A stretch of 49,034 nt of DNA from a virus. Numbering within the stretch: the stretch's first letter is position 1; each line of letters starts with the position of its first letter. Positions 23,290-30,893 of the stretch are shown here, piece after piece. The position numbers and the translations under genes are program-made. Location of the stretch: positions 1 to 49,034 of IMG/VR virus record IMGVR_UViG_3300047469_000247. One strand, given 5' to 3'. The notes below the pieces were generated by a model. That model made no database searches and was not told the DNA's origin. It saw nothing but the letters and a program-made list of their open reading frames with translations.

Positions 23290-24213
23290 ATGGCATACAA
23301 CGTCGGAGAAAGCCTGAACCAGATCGCAAAGAACAAGGGCGAGGAACCGCATGAGTTCTTCAAGCGCTTCGCGATGAGCCAGTACATGTTCCGCGTCACC
23401 GAAGCCGATCACGCCGGAGACGTGATGATGATCGGCGGCATGGCGTGGGTCTTCCTCCAGGAGCTCAAGGCCGACGCGCGCAACACCACCGACATGGACA
23501 TCCGCTTCACCCACGTGAAGACCGAGGCCGAAGTCCGCGACATCTTCGAGAACGCCGCGAAGATCGAGCGTGACGATGGAATGCGCTACGAGATCACCAA
23601 GTACGAGGATCTGAACCACAGCGGCGACCACAAGGGCATGCGCGTCCGCATGATCGCACGCTGCGGCGAGGGCAGGTCCGAGCGCCGGGCCGGAGTCCAC
23701 ATCGACGTCGGATTCGGCTATGGAGCCAAGCCGCGCCATGCAAAGGTCGCTGACTTCCCCTCGCTCCACCCGAAGCTGGAGAGCGGCAAGATTCAAATCG
23801 TGCCTGTGGAGTACATAGCGGCCGAGAAGATGTCCGCGATCCTCGTCCACGGCATGGATAACACCCGCCTGAAGGACTTCAACGATCTCTACGTCCTCGC
23901 CTCCAAGAGGCTGGATCCCGCACGCATGGCCGAGGCCGTCGCCCTGACCTTCTCCGAGCGCCGCCACGACATCCCCGCGGACACCTGCGACCTCGAGGGC
24001 CTGTCGATGGCGTTCGTGAAGAAGAACCAGGAGGCGTGGGAGCGCTGGCTCGTCAACTTCAGGCGCACGGAGAAGATGCCAGGGTCATTCGCCGAGGTCG
24101 TCGCCAGGGTCGATGAGTTCATGATGACCTCGTTCCGCGCAGCCGCCGGCTTCCGACACGACGTCGAACTCGAACTCGACGAGGTGGTCTACGCGCCGCG
24201 GAGGCCCGCATGA
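23290..24213 (+). CDS. AbiEii-like nucleotidyltransferase toxin
   Basis: A 307-residue protein with the AbiEii/AbiGii (PF08843) pattern: GGMAWVFLQ near residue 50, T-T-D-M-D-I near residue 67 with the paired acidic residues of the polymerase-beta fold, and AAEKMSAILVHGMDNTRLKD plus FNDLYVL near residues 178-205. Members transfer nucleotides to tRNA or other targets and stop growth, often aborting phage infection. It has its own promoter P3, unlike the usual bicistronic AbiE operon. The next gene overlaps by four bases and may be another control protein. Confidence 0.8.
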   Translation: MAYNVGESLNQIAKNKGEEPHEFFKRFAMSQYMFRVTEADHAGDVMMIGGMAWVFLQELKADARNTTDMDIRFTHVKTEAEVRDIFENAAKIERDDGMRYEITKYEDLNHSGDHKGMRVRMIARCGEGRSERRAGVHIDVGFGYGAKPRHAKVADFPSLHPKLESGKIQIVPVEYIAAEKMSAILVHGMDNTRLKDFNDLYVLASKRLDPARMAEAVALTFSERRHDIPADTCDLEGLSMAFVKKNQEAWERWLVNFRRTEKMPGSFAEVVARVDEFMMTSFRAAAGFRHDVELELDEVVYAPRRPA

Positions 24214-24548
24214 TCATCCGCGTTCCCGAAGAGGCCCTGAAGTCACCGACCCTGCGGCGCTATCCCGAACGCATGCGCCAGTTCGCGATCCTGTGCGATG
24301 TCGTGGCGGCGCGCCGCGGTGTCTACCATGCCGGGGAGGCGGTTGCGCTGCTGGAGAAGGGTCAGGCGGCTCTGTCCTACGCCGAACTCGGCGGCATGTG
24401 GGAGGTGACCGAGAGCATGGCACGCAGGGCGATCGAGGCTATGAAGAAGGATGGGCTTGTCCGCATCGAGCCTGGGGTGACCGCGGCCGTTCCCGGGGAA
24501 CCCAAGTCTCCGGCCTCGAACATCCTGACGGTCACAGGACTGGAATAA
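24210..24548 (+). CDS. Winged-helix protein coupled to the AbiEii-like gene
   Basis: A 112-residue protein starting in the stop region of the toxin gene (ATGA). Residues 55-88 (LSYAELGGMWEVTESMARRA, MKKDGLVRIE) look like a winged helix of the MarR or GntR type. Being co-translated with the toxin, it may regulate P3 or be a second antitoxin. No exact family assigned. Confidence 0.6.
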   Translation: MIIRVPEEALKSPTLRRYPERMRQFAILCDVVAARRGVYHAGEAVALLEKGQAALSYAELGGMWEVTESMARRAIEAMKKDGLVRIEPGVTAAVPGEPKSPASNILTVTGLE

Positions 24549-24588
24549 GAACCCCCCGGGGGATCGCTCTCTGGGGGGTTCTTATTTG
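24547..24588. terminator. Bidirectional terminator after the AbiE region
   Basis: AAGAACCCCCC and GGGGGGTTCTT form a perfect 11-bp stem with a 15-base loop and T-rich ends on both strands. It includes the stop codon of the + strand gene and ends one base from the minus-strand gene. Confidence 0.88.
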
Positions 24589-25107
24589 TCAGAGGGCCGC
24601 GTTGTCCCCAGTGTCTTCCGATCCACACTCCCTCCAGTTGGCAAAGGAGTAGTTTAGCGAGACATAATACGATCCATCGGCATTCGTCCTCAGCTTCAAC
24701 GTCATGGTGAAGATGTTATCGGGAAGAGGATCCTTCCACCATGTGACGGCCGCAACTTCCGAAAGCCCAAGGTCGACCAGCGGAGCATCAGGCTTCCCGT
24801 AACGGCTTCCAAGCTGCGTGCTGATGCTGTCGAAGACGGTGGCGATCTCATTGTATCGGCTGCGTGGAAGGTCGTTCGTGAACGCGACGACCGTGCATGC
24901 CCCGCCTGTCACGTTTGATGGCGCGACATAGTAGCTTGAGAAGCTGCTGTGGGGCTTCGGAACCCGGCGAAGCCTGAGGCCGTTCTCTGTTTTTTCAGCC
25001 TGCTTGCTGGTGTAGGTATCCCCCATCTCGATCCCGAACGGGGCTGCAGCGGCCGGAACCGCCATGACCGCGCAGAGCGCAATCGTCGTCATCAGTCTCT
25101 TCATCAT
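24589..25107 (-). CDS. Secreted protein of unknown function
   Basis: A 172-residue protein with a signal peptide (MMKRLMTTIALCAVMAVPAA ending in AAA, residues 1-22). The mature part has two Cys (GGACTV and RECGSE), which may form a disulfide, and the terms FGIEMG and TWWKDPLP. It has the CTGGAGAG leader at 25113-25120. Periplasmic location is likely. It could be a lysogenic conversion or exclusion factor; no family recognised. Confidence 0.65.
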   Translation of the reverse strand: MMKRLMTTIALCAVMAVPAAAAPFGIEMGDTYTSKQAEKTENGLRLRRVPKPHSSFSSYYVAPSNVTGGACTVVAFTNDLPRSRYNEIATVFDSISTQLGSRYGKPDAPLVDLGLSEVAAVTWWKDPLPDNIFTMTLKLRTNADGSYYVSLNYSFANWRECGSEDTGDNAAL

Positions 25108-25125
25108 CGTTTCTCTCCAGTTGAT

Positions 25126-25243
25126 GAGTCCTTACGATACCGCCGAATCCTGCCGGCCGATATTGCTCTGGAAGGATTCAAAATTTTTCGAGTCCTTCAG
25201 AAGCCCATTTGTGTAATCGAGGCTTGCATTACACAAAGGATTC
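25126..25243. promoter_or_regulatory. Divergent control region with five GANTC sites
   Basis: GANTC occurs at 25126, 25145, 25175, 25190 and 25239 within 118 bases, four times as AAGGANTC or its complement. It lies between two divergent genes, both with CTGGAGAG leaders. About 0.5 site would be expected by chance. Confidence 0.6.
25208..25237. promoter_or_regulatory. Inverted repeat, likely operator
   Basis: TTTGTGTAAT and ATTACACAAA are perfect 10-base inverted arms separated by 10 bases, giving centres about two helical turns apart. There is no T-run, so a protein-binding site is more likely than a terminator. Confidence 0.6.
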
Positions 25244-25289
25244 GATCAGGCTTGAGTAAGGATTTAAACGCTTACTGGAGAGATAGGCA

Positions 25290-25535
25290 GTGAAATTCAC
25301 CTACACAAAGCCGTCCGGCGAAAAGATCGACCTCAGCCCTAGGGATGTGATCGACATCGGCCGGACGATGGCTCTCATCGAGGGCTACCCATTCCCCATG
25401 ACATTCAGGAACGAGACTGGAGTCATTCAGTTCGTCCTGCACGAGAACGGCGAGTGGTCCCTCGCGGTGCCGGACGCAGACACCGCGGTCGAGCTGCGCG
25501 ACTATTTTCAGGGAGGCAAACATGCCAACGGGTAA
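25290..25535 (+). CDS. Small protein of unknown function
   Basis: An 81-residue protein starting with GTG, directed by the CTGGAGAG leader eight bases upstream. It reads as beta-rich (MKFTYTKPSGEKIDLSPRDV, GVIQFVLHENGEWSLAV). The end overlaps the next gene by 14 bases. Function unknown. Confidence 0.6.
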   Translation: MKFTYTKPSGEKIDLSPRDVIDIGRTMALIEGYPFPMTFRNETGVIQFVLHENGEWSLAVPDADTAVELRDYFQGGKHANG

Positions 25536-25881
25536 GTACGTCCGCAGCGACCGGAAGGACGCGTTCCGCCAACTCAAGAAGCGTCTGGGCATGTCCGCTT
25601 CGGAGATCGCTCTGTTGACTGGCAAGAGCCGGAAGTCGGTGGATGGCTATGCCGGCACCAACCGCCGCATGAACCCGCCAAAAGCCGTTATCGAGACGCT
25701 GAAGGAGGCTCTGCACCGCAAGATCGACGCCGATCTGCTGTTCCTCCGGGATGTCGACGATCTCGTCGTGCCTATGCCTCCGGCTCCCGAGCAGGACCCC
25801 TACGAGGCCGTGTTCCGGGAACTCGCGGATCCGGCGCCGGCGCGCAGACGGCTAGGCTTCCACCGGAGGGCCGCGGCATGA
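25522..25881 (+). CDS. HTH protein
   Basis: A 119-residue basic protein. Residues 15-50 (QLKKRLGMSASEIALLTGKS, RKSVDGYAG) form an XRE-like helix-turn-helix. The C-terminal part is Pro-rich and then basic. It sits in a three-gene string with short overlaps and is likely a regulator. Confidence 0.65.
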   Translation: MPTGKYVRSDRKDAFRQLKKRLGMSASEIALLTGKSRKSVDGYAGTNRRMNPPKAVIETLKEALHRKIDADLLFLRDVDDLVVPMPPAPEQDPYEAVFRELADPAPARRRLGFHRRAAA

Positions 25882-26150
25882 AGTCCTCATTGTCAACAAT
25901 GGACAGGCTGTCCCGATTGTCAACAATGGGCGCGGCCGGCCTGAGGCTGCCCTCCGGCTTCGTCGGCCGGATGGAGGCGTTCGACGCCGTCCGATCGCAT
26001 GCAGTTCGCAAGGGCTGGAACGCCGGCCACGTCCAGGGGGTGATCGCCGCCGTCAGGGGCGAGGCTTCGTCGGATCCGTCGAGGGATCTCGACTGGCAGC
26101 TTCAGGAGGTGCAGAAGCGCCTCCGAATCAGGCTTCCCAAGGGTTCCTGA
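25878..26150 (+). CDS. Small protein with operator-like start
   Basis: A 90-residue protein, ATGA-coupled to the HTH gene. The first 17 codons contain two exact copies of ATTGTCAACAAT (25889-25900 and 25916-25927), each a perfect 5-base inverted repeat around CA, so the N-terminus reads STM-SRLSTM. The rest (GRMEAFDAVRSHAVRKGWNA) is helical. Function unknown; the DNA repeats may be more important than the peptide they code for. Confidence 0.55.
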   Translation: MKSSLSTMDRLSRLSTMGAAGLRLPSGFVGRMEAFDAVRSHAVRKGWNAGHVQGVIAAVRGEASSDPSRDLDWQLQEVQKRLRIRLPKGS

Positions 26151-26395
26151 GGGTCTCTGCCCTCCGATTTCGGGGATTGGTGTCTCTCAGGCTCCGTCCC
26201 CTTGCTGGCAGGCATGGGGCCTGATGTCCTGTCTGATCGCTTCCGCCCATTACTCCGGTGTTCGGAATCAGTTTTCTAGCGCAAAAGCGCGCTTTCAGAC
26301 TTCCGTGCTTTTGGCCTCCAAGGATTCGATTTCGGGCCTTGCGTCTGTCGAAGCCGGCGCACATCATCCTTGGTAACCGAGGAAAGACTCCGAAT
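26151..26395 (+). other. Leader region of the replication gene
   Basis: No gene is seen. It holds dispersed repeat copy F (26276-26313), an AAGGATTC at 26320 and the GAGGA that may serve the ATG at 26396. It is a candidate place for an origin, but no iteron series was found. Confidence 0.4.
26276..26313. repeat. Dispersed palindromic repeat, copy F
   Basis: CTAGCGCAAAAGCGCGCTTT followed by CAGACTTCCGTGCTTTTG, upstream of the replication gene. Confidence 0.75.
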
Positions 26396-28351
26396 ATGGA
26401 GCGCCTCATAACAAGCCACGAACCACGCAGTAAGATTGAGATTATGCACGCCACCATTCCGAGAAAAAGTTATCGGGAAGACCCCGCAAGACACAAGCCG
26501 CTGTCCTATCACTGGCGCGTCAAGCACGAGGAACTCCACGACCTCATTCCACACGCTCCCGTCTACAAGGACGAGGGGCTTCAGGCGGCATCCGACTCGA
26601 TGCTGTGCGACCTTATCCAGGTTGCGCGTTCGAAGACACCTGACCGCCGCATCTCCTATTCCCGCCGCATGGCGTGGTATTCGAACGGTGATCGCTACCG
26701 AGGATCCGAATACACCTACCGCAACGTGCTGTCCTCCGTCGAAGGACTGAAGACCGCCGGCCTGATCGTCGACGAGGATCGCCGCCTCCCGGGAACCGTG
26801 AACAATCGCGACGCCAGCGGCCACGGCATCCAGTCGTCGTTCCGCGCCACGCCTGAACTGGTCGGCTTCAAGCCGCCGAAGATCTGGCGTGCGCGCAAGA
26901 ACGAGATCATCGTCCTCAAAGACGGAGACAAGAACCTCGTCGGCTACCGCGACACCGAGCGCACATCCCGGATGCGGAAGAAGCTGGCCGCATACAACGA
27001 GATCATCCTTGGAACCGACATCCGCTTCGACAAGCCGGGCGTTGAGATCGTGGACGGCATCGCGCATCTGACCGACCAGCACTCCGTCTATCTCGACATG
27101 AAGGAATCCTACCGCGTCTTCAATAACGAGGTCTGGACGGACGGCGGCCGCCTATACGGAACTTGCTGGCAGCAGATGGACTCCGAGGAGCGTTCATTCA
27201 TCCTCATCGACGGCGAGACGGTCACCGAGATCGACCATGACCAGATCCATCCGCGGTTCTGCTACGCGCACGCCGGAGCCGAATACGAGGGCGACGCCTA
27301 CAATATCCCCGGATGGAACCGCTCCAAGGCCGAGCGCGATCTCGTGAAGATCGGCTGGAACATCTTGCTCAACGCGTCCGGCTACGTCGAGGCGCTCAAG
27401 GCGTTCACGCACAAGATCGGATGCGAGGTGACGGCAAGGGAGTGCCTGAGGGACATCCGCGCGGCTCATCCGAAGATCGCGCACCTCTTCCACTCGGGCA
27501 TCGGTATCAAGCTGCAGAACCTCGATGCGGAGATGGCGATGGAAGTCGTCGAGCATTTCACGATCAAGCACGGTGTCCCGTGTCTCTCTGTCCACGACAG
27601 TTTCATCGTTGCTTCGAGCCACAAGGGAGACCTCGCTGTGTGCATGGCGGAGGTGATGAAGAAGGGTCTGGCTCGTGTCGGGAATTACGTAAAGAAATCA
27701 AAGGTAAGTCGTGTTTCCATTCCACATATGGAAGCCCTCTCCTCCTCTCCCCTGCCCGAGGGGGCCCTCGGCGGTTCCTCATGCTCTGAATCTGAATCCA
27801 GACTCGAGGCTCATAATGAATCTCTGAACCCCAAACCCAACACTCCAGCCTCTGTTGTGGAACTCCATACCCGGAACACGGTAGACTCAGACTCTACTCA
27901 TTCCAATACGGCAGGAGACCACACGGACATACCCCGCTTGTTCAACCGGAGACCTTCGAACCCGAACACGAAGACGGACGATACGGCAAACCCCGAAAAG
28001 AAGGCCATGGAGTGCAATGGAGACGATGATCTGGTGTTGGACGCGTCAGACCTTCCCGAAGACGCTCTACGGGTCGTTTCCACTGATCCTGCGATGGAGT
28101 CCGCATTCGTTGCGATGCTTGCCGATGAGACGAATGCCGAGGAACAGAGGCCACGCGATATGAAGATCCACTTCAAGAAGCTGGCGGACAGGCAGACGGC
28201 TGCAGCGGCACGATCCGAGCAGGAGACACCCGAAGAGAAACGCAAGAGACTATATCCGTGGCTCAGGAGCGGTGAAACGAAGACGGCAGACAGCATCCGT
28301 GACGAACAGTTCCGCCGCGAGAGATTGACGCAGGCACGCCGGCAGGGATGA
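26396..28351 (+). CDS. Replication protein with family A polymerase-like palm
   Basis: A protein of 651 residues from the ATG at 26396 (an alternative ATG is at 26444). Residues about 90-170 form a winged helix (RRMAWYSNGDRYRGSEYTYR, VEGLKTAGLIVDE), as in Rep initiators. The core carries motifs in the order of family A DNA polymerases: motif A EIDHDQIHPR with Asp280 (compare DYSQIELR), motif B RDLVKIGWNILLNASG with Arg314 and Lys318 (compare RDxxKxxxYxxxYG) and motif C VHDSF with His400 and Asp401 (compare VHDE). Residues after about 440 are low complexity. No helicase or primase is encoded, so this is the only replication gene. The polymerase reading is inference. Confidence 0.65.
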   Translation: MERLITSHEPRSKIEIMHATIPRKSYREDPARHKPLSYHWRVKHEELHDLIPHAPVYKDEGLQAASDSMLCDLIQVARSKTPDRRISYSRRMAWYSNGDRYRGSEYTYRNVLSSVEGLKTAGLIVDEDRRLPGTVNNRDASGHGIQSSFRATPELVGFKPPKIWRARKNEIIVLKDGDKNLVGYRDTERTSRMRKKLAAYNEIILGTDIRFDKPGVEIVDGIAHLTDQHSVYLDMKESYRVFNNEVWTDGGRLYGTCWQQMDSEERSFILIDGETVTEIDHDQIHPRFCYAHAGAEYEGDAYNIPGWNRSKAERDLVKIGWNILLNASGYVEALKAFTHKIGCEVTARECLRDIRAAHPKIAHLFHSGIGIKLQNLDAEMAMEVVEHFTIKHGVPCLSVHDSFIVASSHKGDLAVCMAEVMKKGLARVGNYVKKSKVSRVSIPHMEALSSSPLPEGALGGSSCSESESRLEAHNESLNPKPNTPASVVELHTRNTVDSDSTHSNTAGDHTDIPRLFNRRPSNPNTKTDDTANPEKKAMECNGDDDLVLDASDLPEDALRVVSTDPAMESAFVAMLADETNAEEQRPRDMKIHFKKLADRQTAAAARSEQETPEEKRKRLYPWLRSGETKTADSIRDEQFRRERLTQARRQG

Positions 28352-28383
28352 ATCATGGGTAACTCGGCAACTGGAGAGAACCG

Positions 28384-28746
28384 ATGACCCCCGCCCTTCA
28401 CCTCGATCGCTTCACCCTCGCACGTCCAACCCGTCTTCGTGACGGAGAGCCGCAATGGCTTGGCAACTGGCGGTACCAGAGCCAGTTGATGGAGATCCGC
28501 GGCGCGTTCGAAGACATGGACACGCTGAACCTCCTGATCGCCTCGACGGGCAGCTACGGCTACCTGACCTTCCCTGCGACAGCCGCGATCCTGAAGCGCG
28601 ACGAAACCAGCCCGCGGGTGCTGCAGGGCAAATGGGAGGCTCCAGACCGGAAGGAATGGATTATCACGGCCGCGCCCCGGAGCGTGGAGAAGGGCGATCC
28701 GGCATCGCTTTATTTCATCTGCGAACTAGCGCGCTTTCGCGCTTGA
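28384..28746 (+). CDS. Small protein of unknown function
   Basis: A 120-residue protein with the CGGCAACTGGAGAGAA leader (identical over 16 bases to that of the gene at 32046). Sequence is mixed, with MDTLNLLIASTGSYGYLTFP in the middle. The last residues (ELARFRA) and the stop codon come from dispersed repeat copy G. Function unknown. Confidence 0.6.
   Translation: MTPALHLDRFTLARPTRLRDGEPQWLGNWRYQSQLMEIRGAFEDMDTLNLLIASTGSYGYLTFPATAAILKRDETSPRVLQGKWEAPDRKEWIITAAPRSVEKGDPASLYFICELARFRA
28725..28746. repeat. Dispersed palindromic repeat, copy G (gene end)
   Basis: ACTAGCGCGCTTTCGCGCTT, a short copy forming the 3' end of the gene 28384-28746. Confidence 0.6.
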
Positions 28747-28848
28747 CCACTTGTGGCCGGCAGGCCGATGACATAAGGTTAAGTTGATCCTTAGGGCGGA
28801 GTTTCAATCCTCCAGCGTACCCTTGTGGCGGATCTCCAACTGACAGGG

Positions 28849-28878
28849 GCGCACGGGAAACCGGAGCGCTCTTTTTTT
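28849..28878 (+). terminator. Terminator after the replication genes
   Basis: GCGC and CGG pair with CCG and GCGC around a GAAA tetraloop, followed by TCTTTTTTT. The T-run is the longest in the window. Confidence 0.75.
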
Positions 28879-28946
28879 GTCCTTGCCGAACCCTGCAATT
28901 CCGATGACAATCGAAGGATACACGATGTATCCACGGCATGTCGGAC

Positions 28947-28992
28947 AGGGATTCGGACACGAATCCTTCGACAACAAGATTCGAAGGACGGC
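28947..28992. promoter_or_regulatory. GANTC palindrome cluster
   Basis: GGATTCG-GACA-CGAATCC is a perfect 7-bp inverted repeat holding two GANTC sites; a third follows at about 28979 (AAGATTCGAAGG). It lies directly before the gene at 28993. Confidence 0.5.
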
Positions 28993-29529
28993 ATGGCGAA
29001 GCGCAACAAGCGGAAGAACGGTGCTTCGGCTGCCGATGACAGGCTGGACCGCGGCACGTCCGAGACCCGCCGGCGGCTTTCACCCGATCCTCTCCTCTCC
29101 CCGACGCTCGACCCGCACCGTGCAGCGGCCGGCCTCCTGATCCGCCAGGCTCTCGAGGAGGGTGTCGGAGCCAAGGGTCTGGACGTGATCCGGATCGGCA
29201 TGACGGCTGGAGCGATGGGCTCCGGCGGCTACAACCAGCCCCTGCCGCTCGAACGCCTCATCCAGTCCCGCGAGTGGCTCGCCGCCTGGCGCAGGGCATG
29301 CGGCCGCAAGGGTATCCGGACGACATTCGCCGAGGACTTCTCCGGCGGCACGTCCATCCGTCAGATCGCCGTGGCGCACGTCCTGTCGCGACACCGTGTG
29401 ACGGAGCATGTGAACAACGCCCTGGACATCTACGCGGACCTGCGAGGTCTCCGGGCGAAGCAGAAGTCATCCGGCCGCATCCTGTCGGCCGTCATCGAAT
29501 CCTTCCCGGACGAATCCGGCGAAGAGTAG
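28993..29529 (+). CDS. Basic protein of unknown function
   Basis: A 178-residue protein starting with a strongly basic tail (MAKRNKRKNG) behind GAAGGA. Residues 130-165 (SIRQIAVAHVLSRHRVTEHV) may be a helix-turn-helix. GMTAGAMGSGGYNQPLPLER is the other distinctive stretch. The frame is open upstream but lacks a ribosome site there. It begins a four-gene string. DNA binding is likely from charge; the function is unknown. Confidence 0.6.
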   Translation: MAKRNKRKNGASAADDRLDRGTSETRRRLSPDPLLSPTLDPHRAAAGLLIRQALEEGVGAKGLDVIRIGMTAGAMGSGGYNQPLPLERLIQSREWLAAWRRACGRKGIRTTFAEDFSGGTSIRQIAVAHVLSRHRVTEHVNNALDIYADLRGLRAKQKSSGRILSAVIESFPDESGEE

Positions 29530-29570
29530 ACCACCCCATCATCAACTCTCACTGCGAAGGAGACGTCGCA

Positions 29571-29951
29571 ATGAACACTGAATCCCACATCCACACCGCC
29601 GAAGTGTCCACCCTTCCCCAGTCCGCCGCCGTGCAGCCCCTGCGCCTGACGGACAGCGAGGCCATCGCGTTCATCGTGGCGAACATGAACAAGCTGGATG
29701 GAGACCGCACGAAGCTGTCGCAGACGGCGATCAAGCGCTCCCGCGATCCGAAGGTGCGCCGCGCCAACATCCTCGTGAAGCGCTGGCTGACGGCCAACGG
29801 CTATTCGACCCTGAACGCCCCGCGTATCGACGGCGGCTTCTCCCAGGCGGCATCCGAGGCGGCATCCGAGGCGGAACTGTCGGCCTCGCTGGCGGTCGGT
29901 CTCGAGAATGAACTCACGGAGGCCGACTTCGATGCGGCCGCAGCGGCCTGA
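29571..29951 (+). CDS. Acidic Ala-rich protein of unknown function
   Basis: A 126-residue protein with AAGGAG upstream. Residues 1-90 contain RLTDSEAIAFIVANMNKLDG and a basic helix (AIKRSRDPKVRRANILVKRW). The C-terminal 30 residues are Ala/Glu rich, with the duplication AASEAASEAELSASLA. Function unknown. Confidence 0.6.
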   Translation: MNTESHIHTAEVSTLPQSAAVQPLRLTDSEAIAFIVANMNKLDGDRTKLSQTAIKRSRDPKVRRANILVKRWLTANGYSTLNAPRIDGGFSQAASEAASEAELSASLAVGLENELTEADFDAAAAA

Positions 29952-29961
29952 GGAAGCGCAC

Positions 29962-30165
29962 ATGTCGACTAGCGCAAAAGCGCAAAAGCGCGCTTCCACG
30001 CTGAAGTCCCGCGGCATCATCGAGGTGCCGCCCGACGTCCTTCAGCGCCCGAGGGTTCTCGATGAATGGAGGCTCCCGGGCAGGATCTACGTCCGGCCGG
30101 CCGGATCGCTCGAATGGATCGAGGTCGGCTCCGGCGAATACACCTTCACCAGGGAGACACCATGA
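29962..30165 (+). CDS. Small protein with repeat-derived N-terminus
   Basis: A 67-residue protein. Residues 2-16 (STSAKAQKRASTLKS) are coded by dispersed repeat copy H, so the gene starts inside the repeat. The remainder (GIIEVPPDVLQRP, GRIYVRPAGSLEWIEV) looks like a small beta domain. It overlaps the next gene by four bases. Function unknown. Confidence 0.6.
   Translation: MSTSAKAQKRASTLKSRGIIEVPPDVLQRPRVLDEWRLPGRIYVRPAGSLEWIEVGSGEYTFTRETP
29968..30006. repeat. Dispersed palindromic repeat, copy H (gene start)
   Basis: ACTAGCGCAAAAGCGCAAAA then GCGCGCTTCCACGCTGAAG. The word GCGCAAAA is doubled in tandem here. Confidence 0.75.
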
Positions 30166-30812
30166 CCGACACGCAGACGAGGCTGGCGAACTATGGCCAG
30201 AACATCAAGAACCTCAAGTCCGCGATCATTGCCGGCCTCACTAAGGCCATCATCGGCGACAGGCTCGTGACGTTCGACAACGCCAGCCACATGCGAGAGG
30301 TGCTTGGCAATCAGATCGTTCTGGAGCAGCGGCTCCTGAACTACGCGGCGCGCGAGGCGGTGGAGGGCAAGCGGGACGACATCGGCATCCCTTCGTACTG
30401 CCACGAGACAGCGCCCCCGTCATTCAGCGCCGAAGCCTCGAATCTGTCGAGCGACTTCAGGGCGTGGCTCGACGCCGCGGAGCCGCTTGCGGAGGTCTAT
30501 CCGTGGCAGCGATTCCTTGAGGAGGCGGTAGAGGATGAACTCGGCGTGGATACCCTGAAATGCCGCACCGAGGAAGCCCTCGGACAGCTTCTGCGATACG
30601 CCGACAGGCCGTTCAACGAGAGCATCGTGAACGCGTTGGAGACCCTTGCCGAACTCAACGACGACCTCTATCACCTCCGCAGCCGGAGCCTCATCGAATC
30701 CGACATCCGCAGGGTCGAAGCCGAGCTGTATGAGATCCGGGAGGAGTACGGGATCCGCGCATCCCAGCCGTTCGGGTTCCCGGGGTGGGTTGCCGGACGA
30801 TCCGGCGACTGA
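30162..30812 (+). CDS. Helical protein of unknown function
   Basis: A 216-residue, mostly helical acidic protein, ATGA-coupled to the preceding gene. Stretches such as IVLEQRLLNYAAREAVEG and SDIRRVEAELYEIREEYG suggest coiled coils. No catalytic motif or membrane segment was found. It ends the string that began at 28993. Confidence 0.6.
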   Translation: MTDTQTRLANYGQNIKNLKSAIIAGLTKAIIGDRLVTFDNASHMREVLGNQIVLEQRLLNYAAREAVEGKRDDIGIPSYCHETAPPSFSAEASNLSSDFRAWLDAAEPLAEVYPWQRFLEEAVEDELGVDTLKCRTEEALGQLLRYADRPFNESIVNALETLAELNDDLYHLRSRSLIESDIRRVEAELYEIREEYGIRASQPFGFPGWVAGRSGD

Positions 30813-30817
30813 AGCCG

Positions 30818-30893
30818 ACTAGCGCGGAAGACTGAAAGACTGAAAGATGGAAAGCACGGAAGCAGGAAAGCGCGCTTCCGTGCTTTTGCGCTT
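30818..30893. repeat. Dispersed palindromic repeat, copy I (longest)
   Basis: This 76-base copy starts ACTAGCGCGGAAG, has the tandem unit ACTGAAAG twice plus GATGGAAAGCACGGAAGC, and ends GCGCGCTTCCGTGCTTTTGC. GGAAGCAGGAAAGCGCGCTTCC can fold on itself. Confidence 0.75.

Noticed and set aside
22795-23967. 390-codon minus-strand frame across the AbiE region
   Set aside because: The + strand frames match AbiE and thioredoxin-fold patterns; the minus frame runs across two genes and a promoter.
572-30893. CRISPR array
   Set aside because: The repeats are scattered over 30 kb, differ in length and order, and have no regular spacers.
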